A stretch of DNA of 64,000 nucleotides from VRUE01 sp963715455 (GTDB lineage Bacteria > Actinomycetota > Thermoleophilia > Solirubrobacterales > 70-9). Of the stretch, positions 42,836 through 51,235 are shown one piece after another (the first letter of the stretch is position 1; each line of letters begins with the position of its first letter). The translations under genes and the position numbers were made by a program. The stretch lies in NCBI GenBank assembly GCA_963715455.1, contig OY970245.1, positions 1,364,001 to 1,428,000 on the forward strand, in the 5' to 3' direction. The notes beneath the pieces were generated by a model that made no database searches, was not told the DNA's origin, and worked only from the letters and a program-made list of their open reading frames with translations.

Positions 42836-43211
42836 CCGTTCCTTCAGGGCCCTCGGCGAGCTTGTAGATGATGATGATCGAGAGGGCGAAGATCGCCAGC
42901 GACCAGAACGGGTAGGCGGGGATCGAGAGCAGCGCGCCGATCGCGTTCAGTGAGGCGATGAAGATGCCGAACCAGCGGCCGAACTCACCCCCGGAGAAGA
43001 GCGAGAAGGCGGCGACGAGCTCGAGCACGCCGACGATCAGCAGGATCCAGCCCCAGGTGTTGAGACTGCTGAGGATGAATGTGGCTTCATCCAGGAAGAA
43101 CTTCGAGTCGCCGATCGCGGCGATGCCGTAGATGATGTTCAACACGCCAGCGACCAACAGCAGCACGCCGGCGAACACCCACCAACCGCTGAGTGTGCTC
43201 TCCTCGTTCAT
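42828..43211 (-). CDS. Small DUF7144-type four-helix membrane protein
   Basis: 127 aa, ATG 43211. Four hydrophobic segments with the family signature SGWWVFAGVLLLVAGVLNIIYGIAAIGD ... TWGWILLIVGVLELVAAFSLFSGGEFGRWFGI. These 'DUF7144/DoxX-like' small proteins are common in actinobacteria and have no assigned function. An A/G-rich sequence (gaaaggg) 5 nt before the ATG serves as ribosome site. Confidence 0.85.
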   Translation of the reverse strand: MNEESTLSGWWVFAGVLLLVAGVLNIIYGIAAIGDSKFFLDEATFILSSLNTWGWILLIVGVLELVAAFSLFSGGEFGRWFGIFIASLNAIGALLSIPAYPFWSLAIFALSIIIIYKLAEGPEGTVS

Positions 43212-43315
43212 GTCAACCCTTTCGTGACGCGAAATGGATGGGGTGAAGCTGATACTAGGAGCCGGTTCGAGGCCGGGCAAGACACTCCTGCGGGGGCTGC
43301 CATAGGCTGCCCGGT

Positions 43316-44185
43316 ATGGACGTGTTCCGCACACCGGAAGAGAGCCTGCGGGGGCTGCCTGATTTCCCCTTCGAGTCGAGCTACAAGGAGGTCGATGGGT
43401 TGCGCCTCGCCTACCTCGACGAGGGGGAGGGAAAGCCGGTCGTTTTCTTCCACGGCGAGCCGACTTGGTCGTTCCTCTGGCGCAAGGTGATCCCGCCGGT
43501 GCGCGACGCCGGCTACCGCTGCATCGCGCCCGACTACGCCGGCTTCGGTCGCTCCGACAAGCCCACCGACCTCGACTGGTACACCTACGATCGCCACGTA
43601 GACCTGATGTCGACGCTGCTGGCCGAGCTCGACGTGCGCGACGCGACCGCTGTCGTGCACGACTGGGGCGGGCCGATCGGACTGCGGCTCGCGGTGGAGC
43701 ACCCCGACCGCTTCTCGCGCATCGTGATCATGGAGACCGGGCCGTTCACCGGGCAGCAGCGGATGAGCGAGGTCTGGCTGCAGTTCCGCGAGTTCGTCCG
43801 TGAGAACGCCGACGTGCCGGTGGGCATGCTGGTGCGCGGCGGTTGCAAGAACGACCCCGGCGACGAGGTGATCGCCGCCTATGAAGCTCCCTTCCCGACG
43901 CCCGAGTCGAAGGCCGGCCCGCGCGCCTTTCCGCTGATCCTGCCGACCGAGCCCGACGCGCCCGGCGCTGCCGAGGGCAGGCGCGTTGCCGATGCGCTGC
44001 GTGAGGACGATCGGCCGACGCTGGTGCTTTGGGCGGACTCGGACCCGGTGCTGCCCTTCTCAGTCGGCGAGCGCGTCTCCTCGCAGCTCAACTACCCGGC
44101 GCCGCGCCCAATCGAGGACGCCGGCCACTTCCTCCAGGAGGATGCCGGTCCCGAGATCGGCCGCATCATCGCCGAGTGGCTCTAG
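43316..44185 (+). CDS. Haloalkane dehalogenase-like alpha/beta hydrolase
   Basis: 289 aa. The nucleophile is Asp116 in HDWGGP, not Ser, as in haloalkane dehalogenases; FFHGEPTWSFLWRK supplies the oxyanion region and the first halide-holding Trp. Trp117 is also in place. The base His is in GHFLQED and an acid candidate in VLWADSDPVLPF. This fits HLD subfamily I. HDWGG proteins can also be epoxide-hydrolase-like or simply uncharacterised, so activity on haloalkanes is inferred from the motif. Confidence 0.82.
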   Translation: MDVFRTPEESLRGLPDFPFESSYKEVDGLRLAYLDEGEGKPVVFFHGEPTWSFLWRKVIPPVRDAGYRCIAPDYAGFGRSDKPTDLDWYTYDRHVDLMSTLLAELDVRDATAVVHDWGGPIGLRLAVEHPDRFSRIVIMETGPFTGQQRMSEVWLQFREFVRENADVPVGMLVRGGCKNDPGDEVIAAYEAPFPTPESKAGPRAFPLILPTEPDAPGAAEGRRVADALREDDRPTLVLWADSDPVLPFSVGERVSSQLNYPAPRPIEDAGHFLQEDAGPEIGRIIAEWL

Positions 44186-44195
44186 GCGTCTTCTA

Positions 44196-45317
44196 CTAGG
44201 TAGGGACGGCCTGCCCGCGAGTGTGGGCGACGACGCCACGCAGCTCGTCGTGTGAGTGATCGAGAAGCAGCCGCGTCCGCCGCGGCGATCCCTCGTCCTC
44301 GACCCAGGTGATCGTCCCCGGCCAGTAAGGGCCGGGTGGCCTACCGGGATGGTGAAAGGCGTCGGCGTAGACCCAGCTGCCCGTGTTGTGCAGCTGCCCG
44401 CCGCCTGGGATTGGCCACTCTGCTTCATCCTCCTGGGGGCCGGCGCGATGGGTGTGGCCGGTGATCGTGTGGGCGGCGTCGAGCCGCAGCCGCATGGCCA
44501 TCTCGGCCGCCGCGGCGATGCCGCTGCGGGTGATCGCTTCGGCGGAGAGATCGGCCTCGAAATCGGCGCGTAGCGCCCGGTTGAGTAGCCAGACGCCGCT
44601 TGGCACACCCGCCGCGACCGCCGCCTTGAGCGCAGCCTGCCGCGCAGGGCTGCCATTGCGACGCCGGCCGGAGATCGAGCGCCAGGCGCGTTCGGAGGGG
44701 CGGGCAGCGCCGGGCGAGAGGCCGGCTTCGGTGAGCCCGAAGGAGAGCCCGTAGATCGGTCGCAAGATGCGCTCGTAGTCCTCCGGCGTCGCCAGGTTGG
44801 GTGGGTGACCGCCGAAACGCATGACCAGCGCCGCAGCAACGCACTCCATGCGGGGCAGAGTCATGTGGCAGTCCATGTAATGGCCGTGGGTGGCGTAGAC
44901 GTCATCGCGCAGCCAGATGCCGGGGTAGGCGATGCTCAGCTCAGCCTCGCCGAGCCAGCTGGCGATGCGGCTGGCGGGTTCGCCCGAGGGCAGGGCGCGG
45001 TGCTCGAGCCCTAGGTCGGCGCCGCCCAGGGCTACCTCCTCGAGCAGCGGCTCGGCCAGGCGGTGGTCGTGGTTCCCGGGGACGAGGACGATGCGCTTAC
45101 CGGCCATCGCCTTGCCCAGCTCCTCGAAGAAGGGCCGCACCGCCTCGACCACCCTGGCCAGGGGCAGCTCGCGCAGCTCAATCGCGTCGCCAAGCAGCAC
45201 CAGGCGGTCGGCGCTGGATACCTCGTCGAGTAGGACGCGACGGATCGTGGCGTCGCGCGCCAGATCCTCGCCGGTGGCGCTGCCCAGGTGCAGGTCGGAG
45301 ACGATCGCCGTGCGCAT
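44196..45317 (-). CDS. Calcineurin-like metallophosphoesterase
   Basis: 373 aa. Metal-binding motifs in order: SDLHLGS, LGDAIE, PGNHDHRL, ATHGHYMDCH and TGHTHRAG. This is the LpxH/MPPED-like layout with an enlarged middle domain. The ATG at 45317 lies 20 nt from the palindromic repeat. Probably cleaves a nucleotide or pyrophosphate diester. LpxH itself is unlikely in this lineage. Confidence 0.88.
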   Translation of the reverse strand: MRTAIVSDLHLGSATGEDLARDATIRRVLLDEVSSADRLVLLGDAIELRELPLARVVEAVRPFFEELGKAMAGKRIVLVPGNHDHRLAEPLLEEVALGGADLGLEHRALPSGEPASRIASWLGEAELSIAYPGIWLRDDVYATHGHYMDCHMTLPRMECVAAALVMRFGGHPPNLATPEDYERILRPIYGLSFGLTEAGLSPGAARPSERAWRSISGRRRNGSPARQAALKAAVAAGVPSGVWLLNRALRADFEADLSAEAITRSGIAAAAEMAMRLRLDAAHTITGHTHRAGPQEDEAEWPIPGGGQLHNTGSWVYADAFHHPGRPPGPYWPGTITWVEDEGSPRRTRLLLDHSHDELRGVVAHTRGQAVPT

Positions 45318-45336
45318 TTCGCGGTCCCAAACTAGC

Positions 45337-45381
45337 GGTGTAACGCGTTGGGGCTTTGCTGGAGCCGCAGCGCGTTACACC
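45337..45381. repeat. 45-nt palindromic intergenic repeat, copy D
   Basis: Starts GGTGTAACGCG, ends CGCGTTACACC. Outer 11-bp arms are nearly perfect, and the inner GGGGCT/GGAGCC pair forms a second stem. It lies between the divergent phosphoesterase and hydrolase starts, so here it cannot act as a terminator. Confidence 0.85.
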
Positions 45382-45424
45382 CCGAGCCTGGCTGCTTAGC
45401 CAGTCGCCTGGCTAGACTTGCCGG

Positions 45425-46342
45425 GTGGCCGAGCTCAGCGAAGAGCGCCTGGCGCCCGTCAACGGGGTCGAGATCGCCTACCAGGAGATCGGTGACCCTG
45501 ACGGCGAGCCGCTGATGCTGGTCATGGGCCTGGGCACGCAGATGCTGGGTTGGGATGAGCAGCTCTGCGCGCTGCTGGCCGAGCGCGGCTTTCGCGTCGT
45601 GCGCTTCGACAACCGCGACATCGGCCACTCGACGATGCTCGACGAGGCCGGCGTGCCCAGCCGCTTCGACCTCTTCGCCGGCCGCCGGGCGAGCGCCGCC
45701 TACCTGCTCTCCGACATGGCGCTCGACACAACCGCGCTGATGGACCATCTGGGGATCGAGACGGCGCATGTCGCTGGCGTCTCGATGGGCGGCATGATCG
45801 CCCAGACGCTGGCGATCGAGCACCCCGAGCGGATTGACTCGCTGGTCTCAATCATGTCGACGACGGGCAGCCGCTGGGTCGGCACGCCGACCTTCAAGGC
45901 TTTCGGCTTGCTGATGGCGAAGGCGCCTGGCGATCGCGAGAGCTACATCGAGAGGATTGAGCAGACCTTCGCCGTGATCGGCTCACCCGGCTACCCGACC
46001 GACGCCGAGCGTCTACGCCGCGTCGCCGGGGAGATGTACGACCGCTCGCACAACCCGCGCGGGGTGATCCGCCAGCTGCACGCGATCAGCGCCTCGGGGG
46101 ACCGCACCGCGGCGCTGCGCAAGCTGCGCCTACCGGCGACGGTGATCCACGGCACGCGCGACTCGCTGATTCGCCCGAGCGGCGGCCGAGCCACGGCGCG
46201 CGCCATCCCGGATGCGCGCCTGCGCATCGTCGAGGGCATGGGCCACGACCTGCCCCGCGCCCTCTGGCCGCTCTTCGTCGACGAGATCGCCGACACCGCC
46301 GCGCGGGCCGGCTGGCGCGCCCGCGCCAAGCAGCCCGCCTGA
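45425..46342 (+). CDS. Alpha/beta hydrolase
   Basis: 305 aa from GTG 45425. Oxyanion region LMLVMGLGTQM, nucleophile elbow GVSMGGMIAQ, acid Asp in IHGTRDSLIRPSGG and His in EGMGHDLP. Resembles 3-oxoadipate enol-lactonase or aclacinomycin-methylesterase-type enzymes of actinobacteria (FRVVRFDNRDIGHST). Substrate unknown. The stop lies one base before tRNA-Leu on the other strand. Confidence 0.88.
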   Translation: MAELSEERLAPVNGVEIAYQEIGDPDGEPLMLVMGLGTQMLGWDEQLCALLAERGFRVVRFDNRDIGHSTMLDEAGVPSRFDLFAGRRASAAYLLSDMALDTTALMDHLGIETAHVAGVSMGGMIAQTLAIEHPERIDSLVSIMSTTGSRWVGTPTFKAFGLLMAKAPGDRESYIERIEQTFAVIGSPGYPTDAERLRRVAGEMYDRSHNPRGVIRQLHAISASGDRTAALRKLRLPATVIHGTRDSLIRPSGGRATARAIPDARLRIVEGMGHDLPRALWPLFVDEIADTAARAGWRARAKQPA

Positions 46343-46343
46343 G

Positions 46344-46427
46344 TGCGGCTGAGAGGAGTCGAACCTCCACGGAGTTGCCTCCACACGGACCTGAACCGTG
46401 CGCGTCTACCAGTTCCGCCACAGCCGC
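46344..46427 (-). tRNA. tRNA-Leu (anticodon CAG)
   Basis: Class II, minus strand. Acceptor GCGGCTG/CAGCCGC, anticodon loop TTCAGGT (anticodon CAG), long variable arm, T-loop ttcgact, no CCA. Confidence 0.95.
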
Positions 46428-46542
46428 GAGGCAGGCAATCTACCGGGTCGAGACGACTCGCCCCGCTGCCGCCCCAGCCCAGCCCGGCCGTCCCCTCGCC
46501 AGCATCGCGCCGCCCCGGCCCGCTAAAATGCCCGACCTCCTC

Positions 46543-46615
46543 GCCGCTATCGTCTAGGGGACTAGGACGCCGGATTCTCAGTCCGGAAACCGGGGTTCGA
46601 ATCCCCGTAGCGGTA
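46543..46615 (+). tRNA. tRNA-Glu (anticodon CUC), integration target
   Basis: Acceptor GCCGCTA/TAGCGGT (G-U closing pair), anticodon stem CCGGA/TCCGG with loop TTCTCAG (anticodon CTC), T-loop ttcgaat. The gene stays intact on the attL side of the integrated element. Confidence 0.95.
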
Positions 46616-46616
46616 T
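46574..46616 (+). repeat. attL: 3' half of tRNA-Glu
   Basis: The 43 bp from attctcagtccgg to cggtat, covering anticodon arm, T-arm and acceptor end of tRNA-Glu, are repeated exactly at 53481-53523. It lies at the integrase side. Confidence 0.95.
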
Positions 46617-46620
46617 TCCA

Positions 46621-46650
46621 CGAAAACCCCGCAAATACGGGGTTTTTTCG
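46621..46650 (+). terminator. Rho-independent terminator after tRNA-Glu
   Basis: Arms cgaaaaccccg and cggggttttttcg around caaata, ending in a six-T run. It terminates the tRNA transcript before the integrase. Confidence 0.9.
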
Positions 46651-46778
46651 TGCTTGGGGCCGGTTGAGGTCGCGGCTCATGTCCCGGAATATGTCCCGAA
46701 GTCGTGCTAGAAACCTGGGACACGAGGTTTCCGGCGAGCGGGGCAAAGCGCTCCCGCATTGGACGTAGGGGGGTAGCG

Positions 46779-47960
46779 ATGCAGCGCCAGGCGACAAGAG
46801 CGATCAGCGGCCACGTCTTCAAGATCGAGCGCAAGCGCGGCCCTCAGTGGTACGCGAAGTACCGGCTGCCGGACGGCCGCCAGGTCCAGCGCCGGATCGG
46901 CCCGCACTGGACCGACCGCAAGCAGGAGCCGCCCGCTGGCTACTTCACGAAGACGACTGCGAGAGCATGGCTGGACGACACGCTCGCCAAGGCCCGGCGC
47001 GGCGAGCTGCCCGGCATGGTCCGCACCGGGACGACCTTCGCCGTCGCCTGTGACGACTGGCTCGACTACAAGCGCGACCGCAAGATCAAGCTCTCGACCC
47101 AGATCGACTACGAGCACATGACCGACCGGATGAAGAAGGTCTTCGGCGAGAGGTTCGGCGAGAAGGTGCGCTTGGAGGACGTGACGCCGGAGATGGTCGA
47201 GGGCTTCCGAGACGCTCTGATCGGCGAAGACCTCTCGGATCGAACCGTCAACAAGTACCTGACCGTGCTCCACGGCCTTTTCGTCTGGGCGCAGCGCCGC
47301 TTCAAGCTGCCCTCGAATCCCGTCGCGAACGTCGAGCGCCGCCCGCACGCCAAGCGCGGCAACATCGACGTGTTCTCGCGCGAGGAGGTCTTGGCGCTCG
47401 TCCGAGCCGCCGCCTCAAAGCAGGACGGCACGGTCTATCTCACGGCGGCATTCACGGGCCTGCGGCTAGGGGAGTTGCTGGCGCTGCGCTGGCGCGACGT
47501 GGACTTCGTCAACAGCGCGATCCACGTCCGGCAGAGCTTCACCAACGGCCGCGTCGATACGCCCAAGGGCGGCCAGGAGCGCACCGTGCCGATGGCGGAC
47601 GAGGTCGCCCAAGCGCTCGCCAGCCTGGGACGGCGAGACGAGTTCCGCGGCGACGACGATCTCGTCTTCTGCGGAGCCAGGGGAGGCCACCTCGCCGGGC
47701 ACAAGCTCCGCGACCGCTACAAGGCGGCGCTGAAAAAGGCCGGTCTCCGCGAGCTGCGCTTCCACGACCTCCGCCACACCTTCGGCTCCCACGCGATCCG
47801 CACCGCCGACTCCCGCGAGGTCATGGAGTGGATGGGCCATCAGGACTTGGCGACGACTCAGCGCTACCTCCAGTTCAAGCCGAGGCAGGACGCTGCCCGC
47901 CGAATCTCCGTCGCCTTCATTGACACTGCCACGCCGGACCCGGTCGGCAAGCCGGGCTAA
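46779..47960 (+). CDS. int: Tyrosine-type site-specific integrase
   Basis: 393 aa from ATG 46779 (good GGGGGG-type ribosome site). AP2-like arm-binding domain (FKIERKRGPQWYAKYRLPDGRQVQRRIG), core-binding SAM-like domain (TTFAVACDDWLDYKRDR), and catalytic domain. Catalytic residues: Arg (AFTGLRLGELLAL), His-x-x-Arg (FHDLRHTFGSHA), His (MEWMGHQDLATTQRYL) with the tyrosine in QRYLQF. It sits next to attL and should mediate integration at tRNA-Glu. The excisionase-like gene on the opposite strand overlaps its stop by 4 nt. Confidence 0.95.
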   Translation: MQRQATRAISGHVFKIERKRGPQWYAKYRLPDGRQVQRRIGPHWTDRKQEPPAGYFTKTTARAWLDDTLAKARRGELPGMVRTGTTFAVACDDWLDYKRDRKIKLSTQIDYEHMTDRMKKVFGERFGEKVRLEDVTPEMVEGFRDALIGEDLSDRTVNKYLTVLHGLFVWAQRRFKLPSNPVANVERRPHAKRGNIDVFSREEVLALVRAAASKQDGTVYLTAAFTGLRLGELLALRWRDVDFVNSAIHVRQSFTNGRVDTPKGGQERTVPMADEVAQALASLGRRDEFRGDDDLVFCGARGGHLAGHKLRDRYKAALKKAGLRELRFHDLRHTFGSHAIRTADSREVMEWMGHQDLATTQRYLQFKPRQDAARRISVAFIDTATPDPVGKPG

Positions 47961-48153
47961 CGCCCGTAGCTGTTCTCGCCGATCCAGCGGGCGAGGTCGG
48001 CTCGAGTGAACCGAAGCCCCGCCGCCCAATTCTCACATGCGGCAGCTCCCGCGAGCGCACCAGCTCGTAGAGCGTACTGCGCGGCACATGGAGCAGTCGT
48101 GCCGCCTCGTTGGCGTCGAGCAGTGGTTCGGCGAGGAGTCGGGAGTCGGGCAT
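47957..48153 (-). pseudogene. xis-like: Excisionase / MerR-type HTH protein with frameshift
   Basis: ATG 48153 starts LLDANEAARLLHVPRSTLYELVRSRELPHVRIGRR, a clear excisionase (DNA-binding wHTH) start. The frame then diverges into GFGSLEPTSPA. The -1 frame continues as GLRFTRADLARWIGENSYGR and stops at 47957, as in intact relatives (GRRLRFxRxDLxRWL). The shift is in the C4 run at 48017-48020 (one base missing). Without repair the element would lack functional excision. Either inactivated or an assembly indel. Confidence 0.8.
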
Positions 48154-48318
48154 CGGTTCTCGCCCTATATGTCCAAGAAACCGGCCAAATGCCCCGCCTT
48201 CTTAATAAATGCTGGGAGAGCATTGGGGTCCAAGATGCGTTCGACCCAGTGGATGATGCTTGGGCCGTCGCCCAACTCTTGTTCTTCGCGCGAAGCGGCA
48301 CCCAGCGCCGAACCCGGA

Positions 48319-48759
48319 CTAGGAAACGAATGCCTTCCGAACAGATGTAGCTGTCCATCTGTTCGTGCCGTGGATCGTTGGAATTTTCTCCACGTTCAGC
48401 TCCTCGGCGATCTCCTCCAGCGACATCCGCTTCCCGAGCATCGCGTTGATCTTCATCCGCCATATGTAGTCACGTTGGTTGCAGAGCCGATGCCCGAGCC
48501 GGACGTTGTCGGGGGTAAGGCGACCTCCGTGCATCTTGAGTCTCGGATAGTGGTCGGCCGTCGGCATCCAATCGGCACCCGGCGATATCGGCTCGAAGTA
48601 CCTACGACCCCGGAAGCAGTAACACTGCGGCATCTCGCACTTCACGGCGAGGAGCTGGCCGCGCTCGGCCATCTGCACGAGGACACCCTTGACACCGAGC
48701 CTGCGGAGCTCTTCCGCAACCGATCTATCCGCGCCGCCTCCAGCTGCTGCCGTCGCCAT
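48319..48759 (-). CDS. HNH-like endonuclease-type protein with recombinase-like C-terminus
   Basis: 146 aa from ATG 48759, preceded by GAGGAAGGG. The middle resembles an HNH core: CEMPQCYC ... ADHYPRLKMHGG ... DNVRLGHRLCNQRDY. The C-terminus (GKRMSLEEIAEELNVEKIPTIHGTNRWTATSVRKAF) matches the helical segment common in serine-recombinase tails and some HNH proteins. Cys/His order is CxxxxC...H...HxxC, so metal binding is plausible. Unknown role in the element. Confidence 0.65.
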   Translation of the reverse strand: MATAAAGGGADRSVAEELRRLGVKGVLVQMAERGQLLAVKCEMPQCYCFRGRRYFEPISPGADWMPTADHYPRLKMHGGRLTPDNVRLGHRLCNQRDYIWRMKINAMLGKRMSLEEIAEELNVEKIPTIHGTNRWTATSVRKAFVS

Positions 48760-48934
48760 CGAGTCACCCTTCCTCGTGTAGTCGCCCAATCGAACCCGTG
48801 TATACGTCGCGCAAGGCGGTGCTTCGCGCCTGTCGCTCCCAAGCCTTCGCCCGACCAGTATCCCGCAGGCGATCCAAGCGGAATGTCGCTCTCGTCAAGG
48901 TAGCTACTGCTTTCGCGTGAAAGCAGCAGGATGA

Positions 48935-49279
48935 CTACGGATAGTGCCCGTGGAGGCGCTTGTGTGCTCGTTCGTAGACGGTGCGGGTGTTCGGGTTGTC
49001 CGGGTGGCGCTCGCCGAAGGCGATGAAATTCCAGATCAGCGTGTCGTCGGAGGTCTTGACGAGCTGGAAGACGAGGCCATAGGGGGCGGCCGATGCTCCC
49101 TCTGCATCCAGTGGCACGTAGAGCTTCCGGCACCCCGGCAGATGCGCGCCGCTATCGCTCTCGGGTTCGCACCGCCGCCAAGGGAGCTTGCGGCCTCCGG
49201 CCTCGATGGCCCTGCGGGCGCTTTCTGCTCGCGTTCGGGCAATCGCGCCGGGCTCAAAGCGCTCGACCTCTGGACCCAC
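48935..49279 (-). CDS. Hypothetical protein of the integrated element
   Basis: 114 aa from GTG 49279; the reading frame is open but the start is uncertain. C-terminal half is a compact alpha/beta-looking domain (LYVPLDAEGASAAPYGLVFQLVKTS, LIWNFIAFGERHP, TVYERAHKRLHGHYP). That domain resembles other short actinobacterial proteins of unknown function. Two Cys (RRCEPES, PGCRKLY) may be structural. It follows the 73-aa gene and the broken XRE regulator on the same strand, a toxin-like position, but no known toxin family is recognised. Confidence 0.5.
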   Translation of the reverse strand: MGPEVERFEPGAIARTRAESARRAIEAGGRKLPWRRCEPESDSGAHLPGCRKLYVPLDAEGASAAPYGLVFQLVKTSDDTLIWNFIAFGERHPDNPNTRTVYERAHKRLHGHYP

Positions 49280-49414
49280 TCGCGAGTGCCGAACTCGACC
49301 GAAGTGGGAGGCAACTTTTTCTCCCCTGACTGACTCACGCGGGCAGCATAGGCCGTAGCGCGAATTGATCCCGCAACCTGGACTTGGTGCGGAACCGGCC
49401 GGATCGATCGGGCC

Positions 49415-49636
49415 TCAGCCCTCGCCGTCGGGAGGCAAGTCGTCGGCGGTCAGCCGCTCGAAGTCCTCCTCGGATGCTGGCTTCCAGCCGCGCTCCGCAT
49501 ACAGCTCGGAAACCGGCGTGATCGGCGGCTCGAGCGTCAGTCCACCGGTCCGGTCCGGCACGACCTCGTAGCGCCGTCCACCAACTTCAACCAGCTCCCC
49601 GACCTCTAGGTCGAGCTTCTTTACCGCAGTCGCCAT
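49415..49636 (-). CDS. Small hypothetical protein downstream of an XRE regulator
   Basis: 73 aa from ATG 49636. N-terminal half reads like a beta-rich AbrB-type or degenerate antitoxin fold (VKKLDLEVGELVEVGGRRYEVVPD), and the C-terminal half is acidic (SEEDFERLTADDLPPDGEG). It starts 10 nt after the XRE stop, so the two form an operon. Function unknown; antitoxin or XRE partner is a guess. Confidence 0.6.
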   Translation of the reverse strand: MATAVKKLDLEVGELVEVGGRRYEVVPDRTGGLTLEPPITPVSELYAERGWKPASEEDFERLTADDLPPDGEG

Positions 49637-49646
49637 GGAGGGCATT

Positions 49647-49965
49647 CTACCCCGCGCTTGTGTCGATCTGAAGGGGGAGAGCGTCCTGGGCGGTGAACTG
49701 CCCGAGTCTTGTCCCGCCAGGGTTCCATCCCATCCCATCGAGCAATTCCCCTGGCAGGACGTCAAGGGAACCGGCGAGCTTGACGACCGTGTCCACACGG
49801 GCGACCCGTTCGCCGCGCTCCAACTGGCCGACGGCGGTGCGGTGCAGCGAAGCACGTACCGCCAGCTCTTCCTGGGAGAGCTTGGCCCGCCTGCGGCAAT
49901 ACGCCAGGTTCTTGCCGAACTGATCGGTCCAGCGATCCGCGGACGATGTCGCGATCCCCTGCCAT
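49647..49965 (-). pseudogene. XRE-family HTH regulator, frameshifted near its start
   Basis: The HTH core is clear in one frame: DRWTDQFGKNLAYCRRRAKLSQEELAVRASLHRTAVGQLERGER, then a linker (LDVLPGELLDGMGW). No ATG/GTG/TTG precedes the core in that frame before a TGA. ATG 49965 (MAGDRD) is one frame away, separated by a GGGG run (49956-49959). Removing one G gives MAGIATSSADRWTDQFG and a normal N-terminus. A longer upstream start at 50016 in the same ATG frame is possible. Likely broken by one base, or an assembly indel. Missing from a simple start-to-stop annotation. Confidence 0.75.
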
Positions 49966-50079
49966 CAGATGCTCGAAGTCCTCGGCCAGCTCCGGCGAGC
50001 GCAGCTGAAACCACATGAGAAGGGTCGCAGGAGAACTGATCCACGAAGCGTAATGGACAATCGCACCCTGATCGGTTCC

Positions 50080-51006
50080 TTACGCGACTGGTGGCGGTGC
50101 CCCTGCGGCGCTCGACGCGAGCCTCTCGTCCCAACCGCAGACGAGGCAGGCATGCTGGAACGCCGAGCGGGCAAATTCGAGCGCGAACGCATGGGGATCG
50201 TCGCTCGCTCGCACGTCCTCCCAATCGAGCACATACAGGCCGAGCTCACCGTTCCAGCGCGCCGCGGCCGTCGAGAGAGTGCCGTCCGCGAAGCTGGCGG
50301 GCGCCGGGTGGGCGTAAGCGTAGAACGCCGCCTTGCCCAGTTTGGGGTCGCCGGGCCACCATCCCACCGCCACCTCCTGGGAATCCATCGAGTTGCGCAT
50401 GATGAAGTCGTCTGAAGGGGGGTCGGCCGGGAGCCCGGAGTAGAGATTCACGGCGAGGTCGAACGAGCCCCACCAAGCGTTGACCGGCGAGGAGCGGCCA
50501 CGGAACGGCGCCCTGAAGGCGGCCAGGACGAGCGCGGCCCGGGTAGCGGCGGCGAAGTAAGCGGCGACCCGGTCGGGCTCGTAGCTCGCGTGCTCGTCGT
50601 CCTCATCGAGCGGCACGCTCCACGACACCTCCTGCGGCGTCGGATCGATCTCGACGGCGCCGACGAGGCCAGCCACCGTCTCCAGCAGCTCGCGAGCGAC
50701 GGACCCCACCGAGCGGTTCGGGGTTAGCGGGACCTTCGCGATACGACCATCGCTGTGCTCGACCACAGCCTCGTGCGCGTGCAGGTCGAGCGCGACGACA
50801 AACGCTCCCGAGTCGTCGGGTGCCGGCAGCGGACCCGTCTCCCAGCCCCGCGCGGTCAGGCGCAGCGCGGCGTGCTGTAGCTGGGGCTCGAATGGCGCCA
50901 GCGTGGCGGCGAGCTTTCCCAGCACTTGGGTATGACCGTGAAGCGTGTCGCAGGTCTCGCTCCAATCCTCGTAGGAGACGGACGGCCATAGATCGGGAGA
51001 CGTCAT
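50080..51006 (-). CDS. DUF5996 family protein
   Basis: 308 aa. DUF5996 features: an N-terminal YEDWSETCDTLHGHTQVLGKLA, SVPLDEDDEHASYEPDRVAAYFAAATRAALVLAAFRAPFRGRSSPVNAWWGSFDLAVNLYSG and the Trp/Pro-rich QEVAVGWWPGDPKLGKAAFYAYAHPAP. No catalytic motif is known for the family. As a cargo gene of the element it may be chromosomal-derived. ATG 51006. Confidence 0.85.
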   Translation of the reverse strand: MTSPDLWPSVSYEDWSETCDTLHGHTQVLGKLAATLAPFEPQLQHAALRLTARGWETGPLPAPDDSGAFVVALDLHAHEAVVEHSDGRIAKVPLTPNRSVGSVARELLETVAGLVGAVEIDPTPQEVSWSVPLDEDDEHASYEPDRVAAYFAAATRAALVLAAFRAPFRGRSSPVNAWWGSFDLAVNLYSGLPADPPSDDFIMRNSMDSQEVAVGWWPGDPKLGKAAFYAYAHPAPASFADGTLSTAAARWNGELGLYVLDWEDVRASDDPHAFALEFARSAFQHACLVCGWDERLASSAAGAPPPVA

Positions 51007-51235
51007 CGGCTCACGGTAGCGCTACGTCCCCGGCCCCGCTCGCCTGACGCGGAGAGGGCGCAGGGGGCGAGTCGGGAATCGCAAGTCCGACCTTGCCTAG
51101 CCTAGAGCGTTGGCTCCTTCACGAGCCAGTGCGGCAATCCGCCCAAATACTTCACTTGCGCTTGACGGGAGGTGCGAAGATCGACCTTGACAACTTAGCC
51201 CCCGCAGGTGCCCTGGGGCGCATCGGAGGACATAG

